Shown here: in pieces, positions 15,101 through 23,606 of the stretch | Layout of the letters: each line of letters begins with the position of its first letter | Position numbering within the stretch: the first letter of the stretch is position 1 | Assembly (NCBI GenBank): GCA_014526335.1 | Contig: JACTAT010000006.1 | Coordinates: 3,045,202 to 3,109,201 of the forward strand | Length of the DNA: 64,000 nucleotides | Source of the DNA: Chrysaora quinquecirrha | Lineage: Eukaryota > Cnidaria > Scyphozoa > Semaeostomeae > Pelagiidae | Direction of reading: 5' to 3' | Made by a program: the position numbers and the translations under genes | The notes under the pieces: model-generated | The model's database searches: none | What the model was told of the DNA's origin: nothing | Seen by the model: the letters and a program-made list of their open reading frames with translations, nothing else

Positions 15101-18100
15101 TAGGCCTCCGAAGCCTTCTGTCCCCGAAGCTGGAAGGTTTCGCAGACATTGCAAGGAAGCTCGTTCACGCTTTAAAATGAATGGTTTAGTTAGAGTTTAT
15201 ACTGATCAGCCTACCGTTTTCGGCAGCTGTGTTTTTTTGGTTCAGGAAACGTTTTCCTGCTAAGTCTACCGTTTTCAGAATTAGGAAGGTCTGCTAAAAT
15301 CAGGAGGTTGCCAAAAAAATACGCCCTTAAATGACGAAGTACCCCCGGGTACGAGCACCAAAAGAAAAGCAAAATACCACAGCTCAAGCGTATCCGAAAG
15401 GTTCTTGTAGCTAAGAAACAAGTACAGCCCTTACTGGAATATGAAACATTTTTAAAAGCACTGCCCCCAGCTTCGGTGATTTCCAAGAACAAACATTTGA
15501 CGAACATAGTAGCAGCGATTATATTTACCCAGTCCTTATGATGTCTTTGCATAAATACTTTTCAACTCAAAAGTAAAACCCACCTCATTTAGAGTTCCAA
15601 TTTTATTTTTGACGGATTCTTTTGTCTGTTTTCTTTCGTTGACCGAACTGAAAGGCCAGCAGTAATAGGCTCCGTTGTATTTTTCAGGACATTTACCTAC
15701 GAGAGTTATAAAATGATGAATTAACCCACGAATTGACAGTTTCCAGGGTAATTTTCTGTCGAGAGATTCAAATTGGCGTACAATAGCACGTTTAATTATG
15801 TCCCAAGCATCTCTATGGTCTCAAGAAATTCAATGTGGGTCCGGAAAACATTTCTTAAGGAACAAGCGTAATATCCTTCAAAGAAGAGCTGAATCTGTTT
15901 CTTACTTGTAGCGGACTCTGCAGCAGCTTTTGAAACTAAAAAATAGAAATAGAAACATTAGAAATTTCATTTATTACAGTATCCCAGAGATATTGCATCG
16001 CCATGATAATTTTTTTCTATACATGATCTGAAGTGTCTTTGATGACCGAGAGAGAGTATTAAATCTCTATTAAAACCAAACCATGACTATTTCCAAACAA
16101 GAAAGCTGCTTAGATGGCACGTAATTGGCACTTCCAACCACCAAGCGTTGATAGTTCCAACCACCAACATTTGATACTTCAAACAATCGATAGTTGACAC
16201 TTCTAGTCATCAATAATTGGTACCTCTAACCACCAATAGCTCTCACTTCCAACCACCAATAGTTCTTACTTCCAGCCACCAATACTAGGCACTTCCAACC
16301 ATCAATAAATGGCACTTCAATACACGTTTTTTTTTATAAGGAACCTTTGGTCTGAGTTGAGGCTGGAGTTCCTTAATTTTTCAACAAAATGAGGCTGAAA
16401 GTTCCTTATACTGTTCCTTGTCGTGGGATATGTATAAATACTAATTTTTACGGTAAATCCATATAAACTATTCTTCATTTCAAACTTTAAGTATAAATGG
16501 AGCCTTTTGGGGAAGAACGATGGGAACTATGTTGTACTTCTTTTCCTTTTTGGTACAAACCGTCTTGTTCTTTAAAAAAGAGTTTCTTAGTTTTTCATCC
16601 GAGCCTCGACAGTTCCTTAAAGTTCCTTAATTTTTTGGTAATTTTCAGCCTCGAGTTCCTTATAAAGGTGTTCCTTATAAAAAAACGTGTAGTTGAGAAC
16701 TCCAACCATAAATAGTCGGCATCTCTAACTACCAATAGTTGATACTTTCAAATAGCTGATAATATAAATTTTTGATAACAAGATAACTCCACGAGTAATC
16801 AAAGATACTCACAACCATGTATGTCGGCAAAAGAAAAATTGTCGGTAAAAATAAAAATGAAGAAAATCACCTGTGCAAATTCTATCAGCAATTTTGCCAA
16901 TCTCTTGAGCAAAATTTTGGAAGGAGATCCTCATATTAAACTGTGGATCACTTGACCATTGTATGAGGGTCTCATCACTGATGTGATCACCAATTGCAAC
17001 TGGGAGAATCTTGATACCAGCGTTCTTTATTTCTGTGATAACTGAACCAACTGTATATTTATCTGTGGCTTCTCCGTCAGTTATAAGGGCAATTATTTTA
17101 GCTGGATTGTCGCCCCTGTCTTTTGCTTTATCAAAAAGCTCCTGTTTAGCCTTTTTAAGACCAGCGCCGGTATAACTCGTAATATGGAATCTTGTTTTTA
17201 AGTCAGCAACTGCACCAAGGTAACCTTCTTCATTAACATATGTATTGAAATCAAAAATCACCTGGAAAATATAGAAAGCCAAAAGTGTAAGCTAGCGTTA
17301 CATGATGTTACATTACTTCTTTAATTAAGCCGAGAATGTCAAAGTTAAGCCGAATTACATTTAACTCGGAAATTCGTTAAAATAAAGAAAATCGTCACTG
17401 GTAATTCCCAAAAACGAGAAATAACAAGAGTGAGGCCCCAGCTACACTATGCCGGCATGATTTCGTTGCGTTTTGATTTTCGTGCCGTCATAAGATTTTG
17501 TGAAGCAGTTACACGCGCGCAGCGCCATGATTTCTGTGGCGAGCATTGCAATTACACTGAGACGCCACGGCAGCTCCTTCGCAGATTTGCTTCGCACTTG
17601 TTTCTTGAAACAATAGAAAAACAAGATTTTGGAACGTCGTGTATCGGATTGGTCTGATTACACTGTGCCGCCGCGTCGTGTCTTGATTTTCATATCACCT
17701 CCAGAGCGCCATGATTTTCATTACGATTTGCGGAGCGTCATATACCGGATTGAGTCGTCATAGTGTAACTGACAGTCCTATCCGACATAAAAGGCACGAC
17801 GAGACATGCCGGCATAGTGTAACTGGGGCCTTAAAGAAAGTCATATTTGAAAACGCAGTTTTTCAAGCAAGGACCACTAGGAATCCAAAGACCCAAGGGG
17901 GCCCAAAGTTTCTGGACGCACAGTACTTCTTCGGGATGGGTTACGTCATTCGCCATCGTCAATATGCCTTGATTACGAAATACAATATACCTCGTTTTCC
18001 TAACCTCGCTCCCAGGGATATTCAAGCAAGCCATGAATACTATTTCTTTCTTTAATAGCCCTGGGAGGACCGATCCGGCCGTTCATGATAAGCAAACGGG

Positions 18101-21072
18101 ATCGATCCCAAACTGGACCGCTCTGACAGCGATCCCAAACTGGCACGGATAGCAGCTCGGACACAAGCGCTCCCATGTACCGTATTTCCTCGAATGTGAC
18201 ACCCCCTCCAAAGAGCGACTCCATCGGATGAGCGCCCTCCCAAGATTCTAAAAAAATTAATGAGCCCCCCCTTGAAAGAACGCCCAACCCTTCAAGAAAA
18301 TTCGCTGATAAGAAAAAAGATTGGTCCTTGTAATCGATTACGAATTTATTGAATAAAATATAACAATTTAATTAGTTATATCCTTTTCTCATACGGACTC
18401 TCTATTCTCAAAATTCGGAATGTGTGTACTTTGTTTTCATTTTTTGTAGTTCGTAATTCAAAACGTTTTCTTGCCTAGCATCCTTCGCTGTTGCTTGAAA
18501 CTTTCCTGGTACAATTTATAAGGCCATGTTCACGCGAGCTGAACACGATATCTAACTTTTTATTAAACTTTGATAAATATTTTTGATCCAGACTTTCTTT
18601 TTATAATCATCAGAGTGAAATGATGAAAAATTTACTGATTGCCCCCCTCGATAGAGGGCCCTCCAAACACTGTTCATAATTTAATGCGCGTCCCGGAAGC
18701 TCATTAGAGGGAATACGGTAAATGAGGAAATACAGTACCGGTTTGAGATCGACGTTCTCCCGGATCGATCCCGCTTCTCTTCGTGTGAACGAGGTCTGGA
18801 AAATTTAGAAAACTCGGCGACAAAGCGACATTAAGCGACGCGTTGGAAACTAGGCTTAATGATTCAAAATTCCTACCTCAGGATTTTCATCGCCAAAAAG
18901 AATTAAACCAAGCCTCACACCACCTGGAGCCGTGTAATCAAGAGACTTGATTATAGTTCTGATTCCTTCCACAACTTGAGTGTTGAAGAATTCACCTATA
19001 TCTTTATCCATGCTTCTTGTTGAGTCCACTACCAATGCAATATCAGCCGCCACACGGCATTTAGCAGTAGCAGCTACAAAATATAATTAAATACGAAATA
19101 AAAAACAATCATAGATGCCTTAGGATCCCTAATTGGAGACACTCTTGCTTTTACAGTATATACGTGAAATAGAAAAATCGTGGCGTGTTATAATTTTGAA
19201 TGTTGTACAACAAATTAAGCCTATTCTATGTTCTCTCTAACAACGATGTCCTGCAAATCTGCAAAACAGAAGATATAATGTCACATGTCGCAAAACAGCA
19301 GTTTAAATATCTTGCCCGTCGCAGAAACAGCAATAATGCAAAGAGATTACTGTTTAATGGCAATAGAAATCGTAAAAGAAGAAGACCACTCAAAACGATG
19401 AAACAACACGTCCTACAAAGCCACAACCTATCAGTTGAGTTTTATCGCAGAGCGCTGAGGATAGAGACAGATATGGTTGATAATCGCTCTATAACCGCTC
19501 AGTGTCAGCATCTGTTGATGAGAGTTAAAGAAGAAGCAAGAAGTAAGTAAGCATAGTGTCTGCTTCCTTCGGGCAATACCGAAAATATTAACCCTCAGCC
19601 TATGTACCAACCTCGCTATACGATCCAATGGACCGGGCCGGACAGAGCACGACCACGACCCCCTTATATTCACGACACTCTTGTGTGTCTTTAACACAGT
19701 CGCACCTGAAGCAATAACAACATGCTGCATTATATAAGCGTCGTCCAAATTAGAATTCGAATTTTGACGCAATGAGAGGGCATTACCGGATAATAATGCC
19801 CTATGATTACGTCGCATTCGAATGTTTTCAGCCAATCGGATTGTGTAACAGAGTGGCGGCCCTGACCATAGGGTGATAAGAGAGAATCAAGACGTCCAGT
19901 ATTGCGAGACACAGACTGACAGCGTTTCAGGCCTGTACCCTTCATTAAGTGTTCAAGAACTTGATAACGGGATCAAGGCTGAAAATTACCTCTCTATGAA
20001 GGGCTCAAGGCCGAAATGTATACTCTCGTCAAACGACTAGGTTTTACCCTCGAATTTTCAGTATGAAAAAATCTACGGAAAAATCTAGTCTTTTAGCCAT
20101 GGTAAAGATTTTAATGCTTAATGTTTTGCTCACCATGTAAACACTGCGGTCCGAAAGCAAAAAGGAAAGAAAATCAAGACCCTTTCTTACCAAGGCCCTA
20201 TAGGGTCTTGATTTCTCACCCTATAGGGTCTTGATTTCTCACCCTATAGGGTCTTGATTTCTCACCCTGTAGGGTCTTGATTTCTTGCCCTATAGGGTCT
20301 TGATTTCTTACCCTATAGGGTCTTGATTTCTTACCCTATAGGGTCTTGATTTCTTACCCTATAGGGTCTTGATTTCTTACCCTATAGGGTCTTGATTTCT
20401 TACCCTATAGGGTCTTGATTTCTTACCCTAAAGGGTCTTGATTTCTTACCCTATAGGGTCTTGATTTCTTACCCTAAAGGGTCTTGATTTCTCACCCTGT
20501 AGGGTCTTGATTTCTCACCCTATAGGGTCTTGATTTCTTACCCTATAGGGTCTTGATTTCTTACCCTATAGGGTCTTGATTTCTTACCCTAAAGGGTCTT
20601 GATTTCTTACCCTATAGGGTCTTGATTTCTCACCCTGTAGGGTCTTGATTTCTTACCCTATAGGGTCTTGATTTCTTACCCTATAGGGTCTTGATTTCTT
20701 ACCCTAAAGGGTCTTGATTTCTTACCCTATAAGGTCTTGATTTCTCACCCTGTAGGGTCTTGATTTCTTACCCTATAGGGTCTTGATTTCTTACCCTATA
20801 GGGTCTTGATTTCTTACCCTATAAGGTCTTGATTTCTTACCTTTAAGAGTCTTGATTTTCTTTCCTTTTTGCATAACCTCAACAACTCCAAAAGCAATGT
20901 GATATATTGAAAACGGCGCCTCACAAAAAAGCTGAGTAAAAAATGACTGCGATCATCCTTCAAAGAGTTTATCGACTAGTGTCTTACCTTCATAGCCAAC
21001 CAAGGAAAGTAAAAGGAAAGCAGCAGATATTAAATGTCTAATGATCATGTTGATGGTATAAGATGCAAGATC
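7..21072 (-). CDS. Gene L: paralogue of gene R (3' end outside window)
   Basis: Twenty-one exons were rebuilt on the minus strand, from a signal-peptide exon at 20988-21072 to the first CAP exon at 7-148. The order is signal peptide, vWFA 1, linker, CWPF domain, LamG 1, CWPF, partial LamG 2, LamG 3, three mucin-like exons, vWFA 2, linker, first half of CAP. Exon sizes and phases match gene R exon by exon in the shared part, so the two arose by tandem duplication. The C-type lectin, SEA-like and CRD exons should lie to the left. Oddities: a one-base frameshift in 11900-12114, absence of two LamG 2 exons between 7603 and 9417, and no counterpart of the 54-nt exon 36628-36681. Gene L may be a working gene that skips these modules or may be decaying. 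Confidence 0.8.
149..1218. other. Gene L intron between CAP and linker exons
   Basis: Holds one tRNA-derived SINE (about 215-413). A 54-nt pre-CAP exon like 36628-36681 of gene R would be expected here, but I cannot find one. The rest (430-1218) shows nothing I recognise. Confidence 0.5.
215..413 (-). mobile_element. tRNA-derived SINE, copy 1
   Basis: On the minus strand the element starts GTGCTGTGGCGTCGTGG, has the pol III box B GGTTCGAGCCC about 60 nt in, and ends near a simple TTCACC repeat. The 5' head is partly duplicated. Four more copies are found at 21275-21452, 28288-28443, 39938-40107 and 51115-51300. Confidence 0.8.
1219..1272 (-). CDS. Gene L exon: linker after vWFA 2
   Basis: A 54-nt exon reading ATVDESPFSIDEGTPQ, acceptor TTTGTAG, donor GTATGT, phases 1-1. 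It can join in frame straight to the CAP exon at 7-148. Confidence 0.8.
1273..1796. other. Gene L intron
   Basis: No repeat family or coding segment recognised. Confidence 0.4.
1797..2093 (-). CDS. Gene L exon: vWFA domain 2, second half
   Basis: A 297-nt exon starting KALELVRTDVITKV, with KVVIVITDGYSSDDV, VTVVSVGFGKETPYMKYA and an end VVAVACQ. Same length as gene R 37113-37409. Confidence 0.93.
2245..2523 (-). CDS. Gene L exon: vWFA domain 2, first half
   Basis: A 279-nt exon starting VGGKCAAKVDVVIVLDNSGS, which includes the full D-x-S-x-S MIDAS motif, then IEARNHDGFFTRMKTF and an end RSFIG. Same length and phases as gene R 38392-38670. Confidence 0.93.
2705..3095. repeat. Short inverted-repeat elements with TAGACTTATTACCTGAGTC ends
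   Basis: Two or three copies of a short MITE lie side by side. The end TAGACTTATTACCTGAGTC at 2708 and its inverted form near 2870 and 3075-3095 mark them. Related copies: 5196-5338, 26931-27062, 51437-51480, 52010-52210. They are about 130-170 bp long with no coding capacity. Confidence 0.65.
3102..3167 (-). CDS. Gene L exon: Thr/Ala-rich linker
   Basis: A 66-nt exon reading ATIQPNVTQAPATTAATTAS, phases 1-1. A short transposon-like repeat (end at about 3095) touches its donor site, so the intron begins almost at once with repeat sequence. Confidence 0.65.
3285..3632. mobile_element. MITE with TTAGGTGCCT ends, copy 1
   Basis: Left end CTTAGGTGCCTTATTGC, right end TTAGGCACCTAAGAG. G-rich inner part. 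A second copy with the same inner sequence is at 8583-9022. Confidence 0.7.
3928..4017 (-). CDS. Gene L exon: Thr/Ala/Pro mucin-like linker
   Basis: A 90-nt exon reading NAQGTTQAATTPAP and then repeats of ATTLAP. An 18-bp unit is repeated at the DNA level. Phases 1-1. Confidence 0.75.
4065..4470. repeat. Degenerate tandem repeat, about 30-bp unit
   Basis: The unit resembles GCTGACGAATACAGTACGAA followed by ATTAGAAT, repeated about 12 times with many changes. Inside the intron between two mucin-like exons of gene L. Confidence 0.65.
4673..4702 (-). CDS. Gene L exon: Thr-rich micro-exon
   Basis: A 30-nt exon reading PTTTQNPAT, acceptor TTTGCAG, donor GTAAGT, phases 1-1. First of three mucin-like exons between LamG 3 and vWFA 2. 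Confidence 0.65.
4703..5605. other. Gene L intron
   Basis: Contains one short inverted-repeat element (5196-5338, TAGACTTATTACCTGAGTC type). Nothing else recognised. Confidence 0.4.
5606..5809 (-). CDS. Gene L exon: end of LamG module 3
   Basis: A 204-nt exon beginning AGLFYYINGKQTGPVAAR, with TLTIGKPNHAS and FRMDHLVIFYKQVTQQ, ending VILQ. Frame intact. Same length and phases as gene R 40989-41192. Confidence 0.9.
5810..6430. other. Gene L intron
   Basis: Contains a piece of the CGTACGAGATT repeat family (about 6223-6320). Otherwise nothing recognised. Confidence 0.4.
6431..6706 (-). CDS. Gene L exon: core of LamG module 3
   Basis: A 276-nt exon with GECTSDVSLCTEGISVMFWL, HQYIISSGGQVESARGFSF and ENWFHFAFTFKKG. 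Splice sites CTTTAG and GTAAGAAA. Same length as gene R 42482-42757. Confidence 0.9.
6822..6890 (+). repeat. tRNA-like fragment (SINE head)
   Basis: GGGCGGAGTGGTCCAGGCAT followed by CTCACGATCGGTTCGAATC gives A-box and B-box like motifs of a Leu/Ser-type tRNA head. It resembles the head of the SINE at 30195-30268 and is probably a truncated copy. The rest of 6707-7508 holds nothing I recognise. Confidence 0.5.
7509..7602 (-). CDS. Gene L exon: start of LamG module 3
   Basis: A 94-nt exon, phase 0 in and 1 out, reading DGAIIADSSTRGKVLSLLEQ and ending WVNVGDFQG. In-frame splicing from 11192-11358 (phase 0 out) is possible if 10307-10400 and 9418-9687 are skipped. Confidence 0.85.
7984..8418. 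mobile_element. Palindromic MITE with TTTACACGAG ends
   Basis: Left end GACCCCTTTTACACGAGAGA and inverted right end near 8418. The inner part contains further inverted pairs such as CATGGGATC / GATCCCATG and many GGATCGGATCC-like words. Related elements are at 48118-48472, 41466-41690 (one side only) and about 18060-18795. Confidence 0.7.
8583..9022. mobile_element. MITE with TTAGGTGCCT ends, copy 2
   Basis: Left end TCTTAGGTGCCTAATTGC and right end GCAATTAGGCACCTAAGA are exact inverts. It sits in the gene L interval 7603-9417, where two exons present in gene R are missing. Confidence 0.75.
9418..9687 (-). CDS. Gene L exon: core of LamG module 2
   Basis: A 270-nt exon with GECTSDASLCANGLSVTFWL, QYIMSTGGDKGRGFAMFYF and DDWFHFAFKYKEG. 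Phase 1 in and out; the donor GTACCG is weak. No in-frame partner follows: the next recognised exon (7509-7602) needs phase 0. The exons that follow in gene R (47736-47986 and 47090-47217) are absent here. Confidence 0.85.
9760..10245. repeat. (CAAG)n-type microsatellite
   Basis: AAGCAAGCAAG with variants CCAG and AAAG. A longer piece around AACTAAAAGAGAAAGAAAGC is duplicated at 10029 and 10140. It gives long false open frames on both strands. Confidence 0.85.
10307..10400 (-). CDS. Gene L exon: start of LamG module 2
   Basis: A 94-nt exon, phase 0 in and 1 out, reading DGAILADSSERGKVLSL and ending AKLGDFAG. It is intact by itself, but its module is incomplete in gene L. Confidence 0.85.
10620..11140. 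repeat. Dispersed CCACAGTAGTGCGTATC repeat
   Basis: Words such as ATCCACCACAGTAGTGCGTA and their complements are repeated across the interval in both orientations. Similar stretches are at 34235-34365 and 62870-62945. Confidence 0.6.
11192..11358 (-). CDS. Gene L exon: CWPF domain 2
   Basis: A 167-nt exon starting EPENKEEPSGFQNGG, then SCGNGYKDAKYCYPFDN and an end IIASQKNAELK. Same pattern as gene R 52632-52828, without the long Gln-rich repeat exon before it. Phase 1 in, 0 out. Confidence 0.85.
11359..11899. other. Gene L intron
   Basis: Only a short (CAA)n stretch at about 11805-11825. Nothing else recognised. Confidence 0.4.
11900..12114 (-). CDS. Gene L exon: end of LamG module 1, with frameshift
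   Basis: The exon begins SGEGSGLYF and ends with TRMTVGKPNKGDQYFG, FEMKNLAIWYNVL and RISIG. The two parts are in different frames. The exon is 215 nt, one short of the length phases 1-1 need, and the break falls at the T-run near 12085-12092. Gene R has a one-base shift in the same exon type but at another point. Confidence 0.75.
12455..12780. repeat. Degenerate copy of the CCGG-CCTCCACTNG element
   Basis: AAGCCGGGCCTCCACTTGGC on the left and a weak inverse near 12735-12765. Similar to the better kept element at 58085-58488. Old and truncated. Confidence 0.45.
12970..13260 (-). CDS. Gene L exon: core of LamG module 1
   Basis: A 291-nt exon with GECVSDTDQCTQGLTVMF, HQYIISTGGQRRDSRGFAF and ERWFTVAFTFKAG. 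Splice sites CTTCAG and GTAAGAG, phases 1-1. Closest to gene R 57259-57552. Confidence 0.9.
13415..13780. mobile_element. TA-flanked MITE with CGCATTTTTTTATAAGGAAG ends
   Basis: Left TACGCATTTTTTTATAAGG, right inverse ending AATGCGTGTA. Same family as 16321-16691 and 52969-53221. A piece of the CGTACGAGATT repeat family follows at about 13820-14035. Confidence 0.65.
14108..14195 (-). CDS. Gene L exon: start of LamG module 1
   Basis: An 88-nt exon, phase 0 in and 1 out, reading AAMITQTASHGKVLDLRQ and ending DLGAYPG. Counterpart of gene R 58688-58769 (…DLGDYEG). Confidence 0.8.
14997..15326. mobile_element. TTAA-flanked MITE (piggyBac-like)
   Basis: GGGCGTATTTTTTGG at the left and CCAAAAAAATACGCCC at the right, each directly flanked by TTAA (14993-14996 and 15327-15330). 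A TTAA target duplication is typical of piggyBac transposons. No transposase. The rest of 14196-15583 holds nothing I recognise. Confidence 0.75.
15584..15696 (-). CDS. Gene L exon: CWPF domain 1
   Basis: A 113-nt exon with KCPEKYNGAYYCWPFSSV, then a Lys-rich tail ending KIGTLNE. The first 15 residues are almost the same as in gene R 61210-61325. Phase 1 in, 0 out. Confidence 0.8.
15906..15935 (-). CDS. Gene L exon: Ala/Glu linker
   Basis: A 30-nt exon reading SKAAAESAT, acceptor TTTAG, donor GTAAGA, phases 1-1. It joins in frame to the CWPF exon (…SKCPEKYNGAYY). Counterpart of 62557-62580 in gene R. Confidence 0.65.
16125..16760. repeat. Tandem repeat (CACTTCCAACCACCAATAGT type) interrupted by a MITE
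   Basis: A degenerate unit of about 27 bp runs from 16125 to 16320 and resumes at 16692-16760. The MITE at 16321-16691 lies inside it, so the array is older than the insertion. Confidence 0.7.
16321..16691. mobile_element. TA-flanked MITE with CACGTTTTTTTTTATAAGGA ends
   Basis: Left TACACGTTTTTTTTTATAAG, right inverse TTATAAAAAAACGTGTA. Terminal TA suggests a Tc1/mariner-type target. The inner part carries subterminal copies of GTTCCTTA in both orientations. Confidence 0.75.
16871..17261 (-). CDS. Gene L exon: vWFA domain 1, second half
   Basis: A 391-nt exon starting VIFDFNTYVNEEGYLG, with a TGAGLKKAKQELF helix, KIIALITDGEATDK (MIDAS loop), IKILPVAIGDHISD and an end IADRICT. Complete second half of a vWFA fold. 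It differs clearly from vWFA 2 of the same gene, so the two domains are old within the protein. Confidence 0.92.
17433..17831. mobile_element. MITE with AGGCCCCAG-TACACTATGCCGGCATG ends
   Basis: The first and last 26 bases are inverted copies (left CTACACTATGCCGGCATG, right CATGCCGGCATAGTGTAACT). Inner sequence is GC-rich with several ATGATTT words. A related degenerate copy lies at 42925-43155. Confidence 0.8.
18050..18800. repeat. Composite foldback region
   Basis: Outer part: ACCGATCC / GGATCGATCCC words as in the TTTACACGAG family, at both ends. Inner part: TACCGTATTTCCTCGAATG at 18177 and its inverse near 18710-18740. This looks like one MITE inserted in another. Borders are approximate. 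Confidence 0.5.
18877..19073 (-). CDS. Gene L exon: vWFA domain 1, first half
   Basis: A 197-nt exon reading ATAKCRVAADIALVVDSTRS, then a helix and GGVRLGLILFGDENPE. The MIDAS position reads D-S-T-R-S, with Thr in place of the first Ser of D-x-S-x-S. Phase 1 in, 0 out. Confidence 0.9.
19230..19550 (+). pseudogene. LINE remnant (C-terminal part of a reverse transcriptase ORF)
   Basis: The plus strand reads SNNDVLQICKTEDIMSHVAK, QQFKYLARRRNSNNAKRLLF and a basic run RNRKRRRP, then a helix and a stop at 19550. The Q-x-x-K-Y-L-A and K-R-L-L-F spacing is what I would expect after the RT domain of some animal LINEs. No RT motif is present, so this is at most a 3' fragment. Confidence 0.45.
20157..20875. 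repeat. 23-bp tandem array with inverted flanks
   Basis: About 28 copies of ACCCTATAGGGTCTTGATTT plus CTT. Each unit contains the palindrome CCCTATAGGG. The left flank GCAAAAAGGAAAGAAAATCA is the inverse of the right flank, ending CTTTCCTTTTTGC, so the array lies in one arm of a foldback element. It is inside the intron after the gene L signal-peptide exon. Confidence 0.9.
20988..21072 (-). CDS. Gene L first coding exon: signal peptide
   Basis: Coding from the ATG at 21046-21048 to 20988. It reads MIIRHLISAAFLLLSLVGYE: one Arg and His, then a hydrophobic core and a plausible cleavage region, as in a secretory signal. The ATG follows a 24-nt 5' UTR part after an acceptor CTTCTAG, so a further 5' non-coding exon lies upstream. 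Donor GTAAGA in phase 1 joins to AATAKC in the next exon. Confidence 0.85.
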
Positions 21073-21274
21073 CTAGAAGATAAAGATAATCCTTTAATAG
21101 TTAGATCAATAAAAATCAAACTACATTACACTGTATTTTTCCTAAGATTTCCTGTAGCCTGCTTTTTTTGAAATTCTCTCCAGTGTGGAGGGGATTATTA
21201 TGGGTCATCTCTGGGGAGGAGAATCAGTGAAAAGTTCCATTTGGAACCCTTCTCATCCTTCTGGAACCCTGCGA

Positions 21275-21452
21275 AGGTGCTGTGGCGTCGTGGCCTAATC
21301 TAGCTGGCTCATGGTGTCAGAAGCTCAGCGAGGTCGGGGCTCAATCTCCAGCTACGGTATCGTCACAGCCAGGGTCGAGGTCTCTATAAGTTAACTTACT
21401 ACTGAGATCCTAACGACTGGCTGTTCATACACCATTTCACAATCACCATCTT
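21275..21452 (+). mobile_element. tRNA-derived SINE, copy 2
   Basis: GGTGCTGTGGCGTCGTGGCC at the start, a decayed box B (GGGGCTCAATCTCC), then the shared 3' part TACTGAGATCCTAACGACTG. Confidence 0.75.
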
Positions 21453-23606
21453 CTTGGCCTCGCACGAGGGGCCTGAACGAGAACGGTTTCAATGGGAGCC
21501 GTTAGAAAAGACTGTACTTTTCAGAGCATTCCAAAACCAGCGTGTGCATAGCAGATCTTGTTCATTACGGATCCATCATGTCCAGTTTAAACAAGAGGCC
21601 TAATCTGTATTAGCTTGGAAACGGTTAAAGACATTACTAATTTCTCGACAACTCATGGCCTACTGTTTAGAGCTCTTAGAGAGGCAATAGTGTTGCAGTT
21701 GGGAAGTGCACACAGATGCACAAATGCACGAATCTTTTTACCCACACTTCATGCACGAATTTTCCTACCAAAACTTCATACCTTCCGAATTTGACAACAA
21801 AGTTTAGAATCAAAGATAATCTTTACCTATTTCCACAGTTGAAACCAATTCATTGATAGCCTTCTCTTTAAAAAACGATAAATATTCCAGAAACCAATGT
21901 CTGAGGAAGAAAACAGCAAATAAAAGAGATTCAATAACTATTTAAATCGATTTTTCAGTTAGCTGCATTCATTATAGACAATCGCCTTTCATGATACATA
22001 GAGACAGCAACGGGTTGCCTTATAACTTGCAGGTTGAAAGATCAAAAAGTCGTAAACACAGGGTAACCAAAGTCGTTTCAACGTTCCTGCGATATTCTCG
22101 GATTTGCCATTTAGACTGATTGTCTAAGCACCAAAATTTATACTTTATAGTTACTGTGCAATTGCTTGAACTATCACAGTTTTGAAAACCAACAGAAATG
22201 AGAATGATTTGGTATACCAAAGGGAGTTTTGCACTAAAGTACACAATGATACGGTACTTAAACGAGCCAAACTGAGCAGTTAGATAAAAGATCTAAAGAA
22301 AAATCTTCAAAAGATTCAGATAGGACTGCAGTTCCACGATGTTCTAAAAATGTTAGGGTACTCAATTCTCTTGTTGGAAGTCCAGAAACAAACACTTTGC
22401 CGATGGCCTAATTGTGTTCAGTGAACTGGAAAAATTGACTGACAGGTCACAGATTCATTCTGTGTCGGGTATAGAGCCCAATTTCCATGAGAAACTACAA
22501 CGTTTACCCCAGGCAGCCCTGGTTAACATACACGCGATACCAGAAAAAGGAAAAAGCATCGATGTTTTTCAAACAAGAGTTTGACGCTTTGCACAGCATA
22601 TACTAGGGGACCATTTCACTCTTTATAATCTCGTATATCATCAGCTGGAATCTCTACTGTTTCCACCAATCTTTAAGAATCCTTGTGTTTGAATAGGAAT
22701 CTCGTACGTCCCTCGACAACTTTATTATAAAGGATATCGAACGTCTTCATGCAGGATCCGTGCGTTCACAGGAGCTTGAAGCAGCCGATACACTTGTTTA
22801 ATACACTTTTTTATAAGCAACTTGACACAGGGCCAGCCCTAAACGTTGCTTAAAATATTCAGCATTTAAAACGGCATAGAACGACTATTACCAGCAAAAA
22901 AGTCAAATTTTGGCTTTGCCTTGCTTACACGTTAGTCTTAAGTGAAAAGGCTTGCAAAGATAATGGGTATAAGTAATTCCAACCAAAAAGGTTAACAAAA
23001 GAAAACTACCCCAAGGCCTAAGGGCTTAAAAGGCGGCTTATAATTAAAAATAGTCTGCGCTCTCAAACCATCTGTACAAATTTCCAGTCCGTCCTGTGAC
23101 CCCAAAAATTGCCAACAAGAAAGGGTACTTGGGTGTGCATATGTGTCTTTCTTATTCTGAAGTACAATATTTAAGAAAAACCTTAACTACCTCTTAAACC
23201 CAGGTAGGTAGCTATCCGTTGGGGAAAACCACTGGCAACTATCGCCAACTTTTTACAGCTCCGAGAAACCCGAGGTATGAGGGTATGTGTTTCTGCGAGG
23301 GACTCACTTCTCGAAATAACGTACAATTTGCTGATAATTCCGCTTTTTTTAAAGGTAATCTTAAGAAAATCCTTTTGTTTCAAAGAAAATCATGTACGCC
23401 TTCTTAAGTAGTAACATTCTCTTCACATCCCTTGAGATTTTGTTTGAAGGTAAAATTATCCTTGTCTACTTCTCTACTTTCCAATAACCTTTCTAAGTGA
23501 CCCGAAGTTGCAAAGTACCCTGGCAATACATACCTTGCATTTGATCTTTAAAGCGGAATTTCTTTGCAAAGCAACCGAACTGTTAAAGCATAGACGAGGA
23601 GGCACT

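Noticed and set aside
17711..18055. 114-residue plus-strand frame
   Set aside because: Half of it lies in a MITE; no homology signal.
19431..19835. 134-residue minus-strand frame
   Set aside because: Overlaps the LINE remnant on the other strand and has no recognisable motif.
20180..20860. Possible CRISPR array (regular 23-bp repeats)
   Set aside because: There are no spacers: the units are contiguous. The host is an animal genome.
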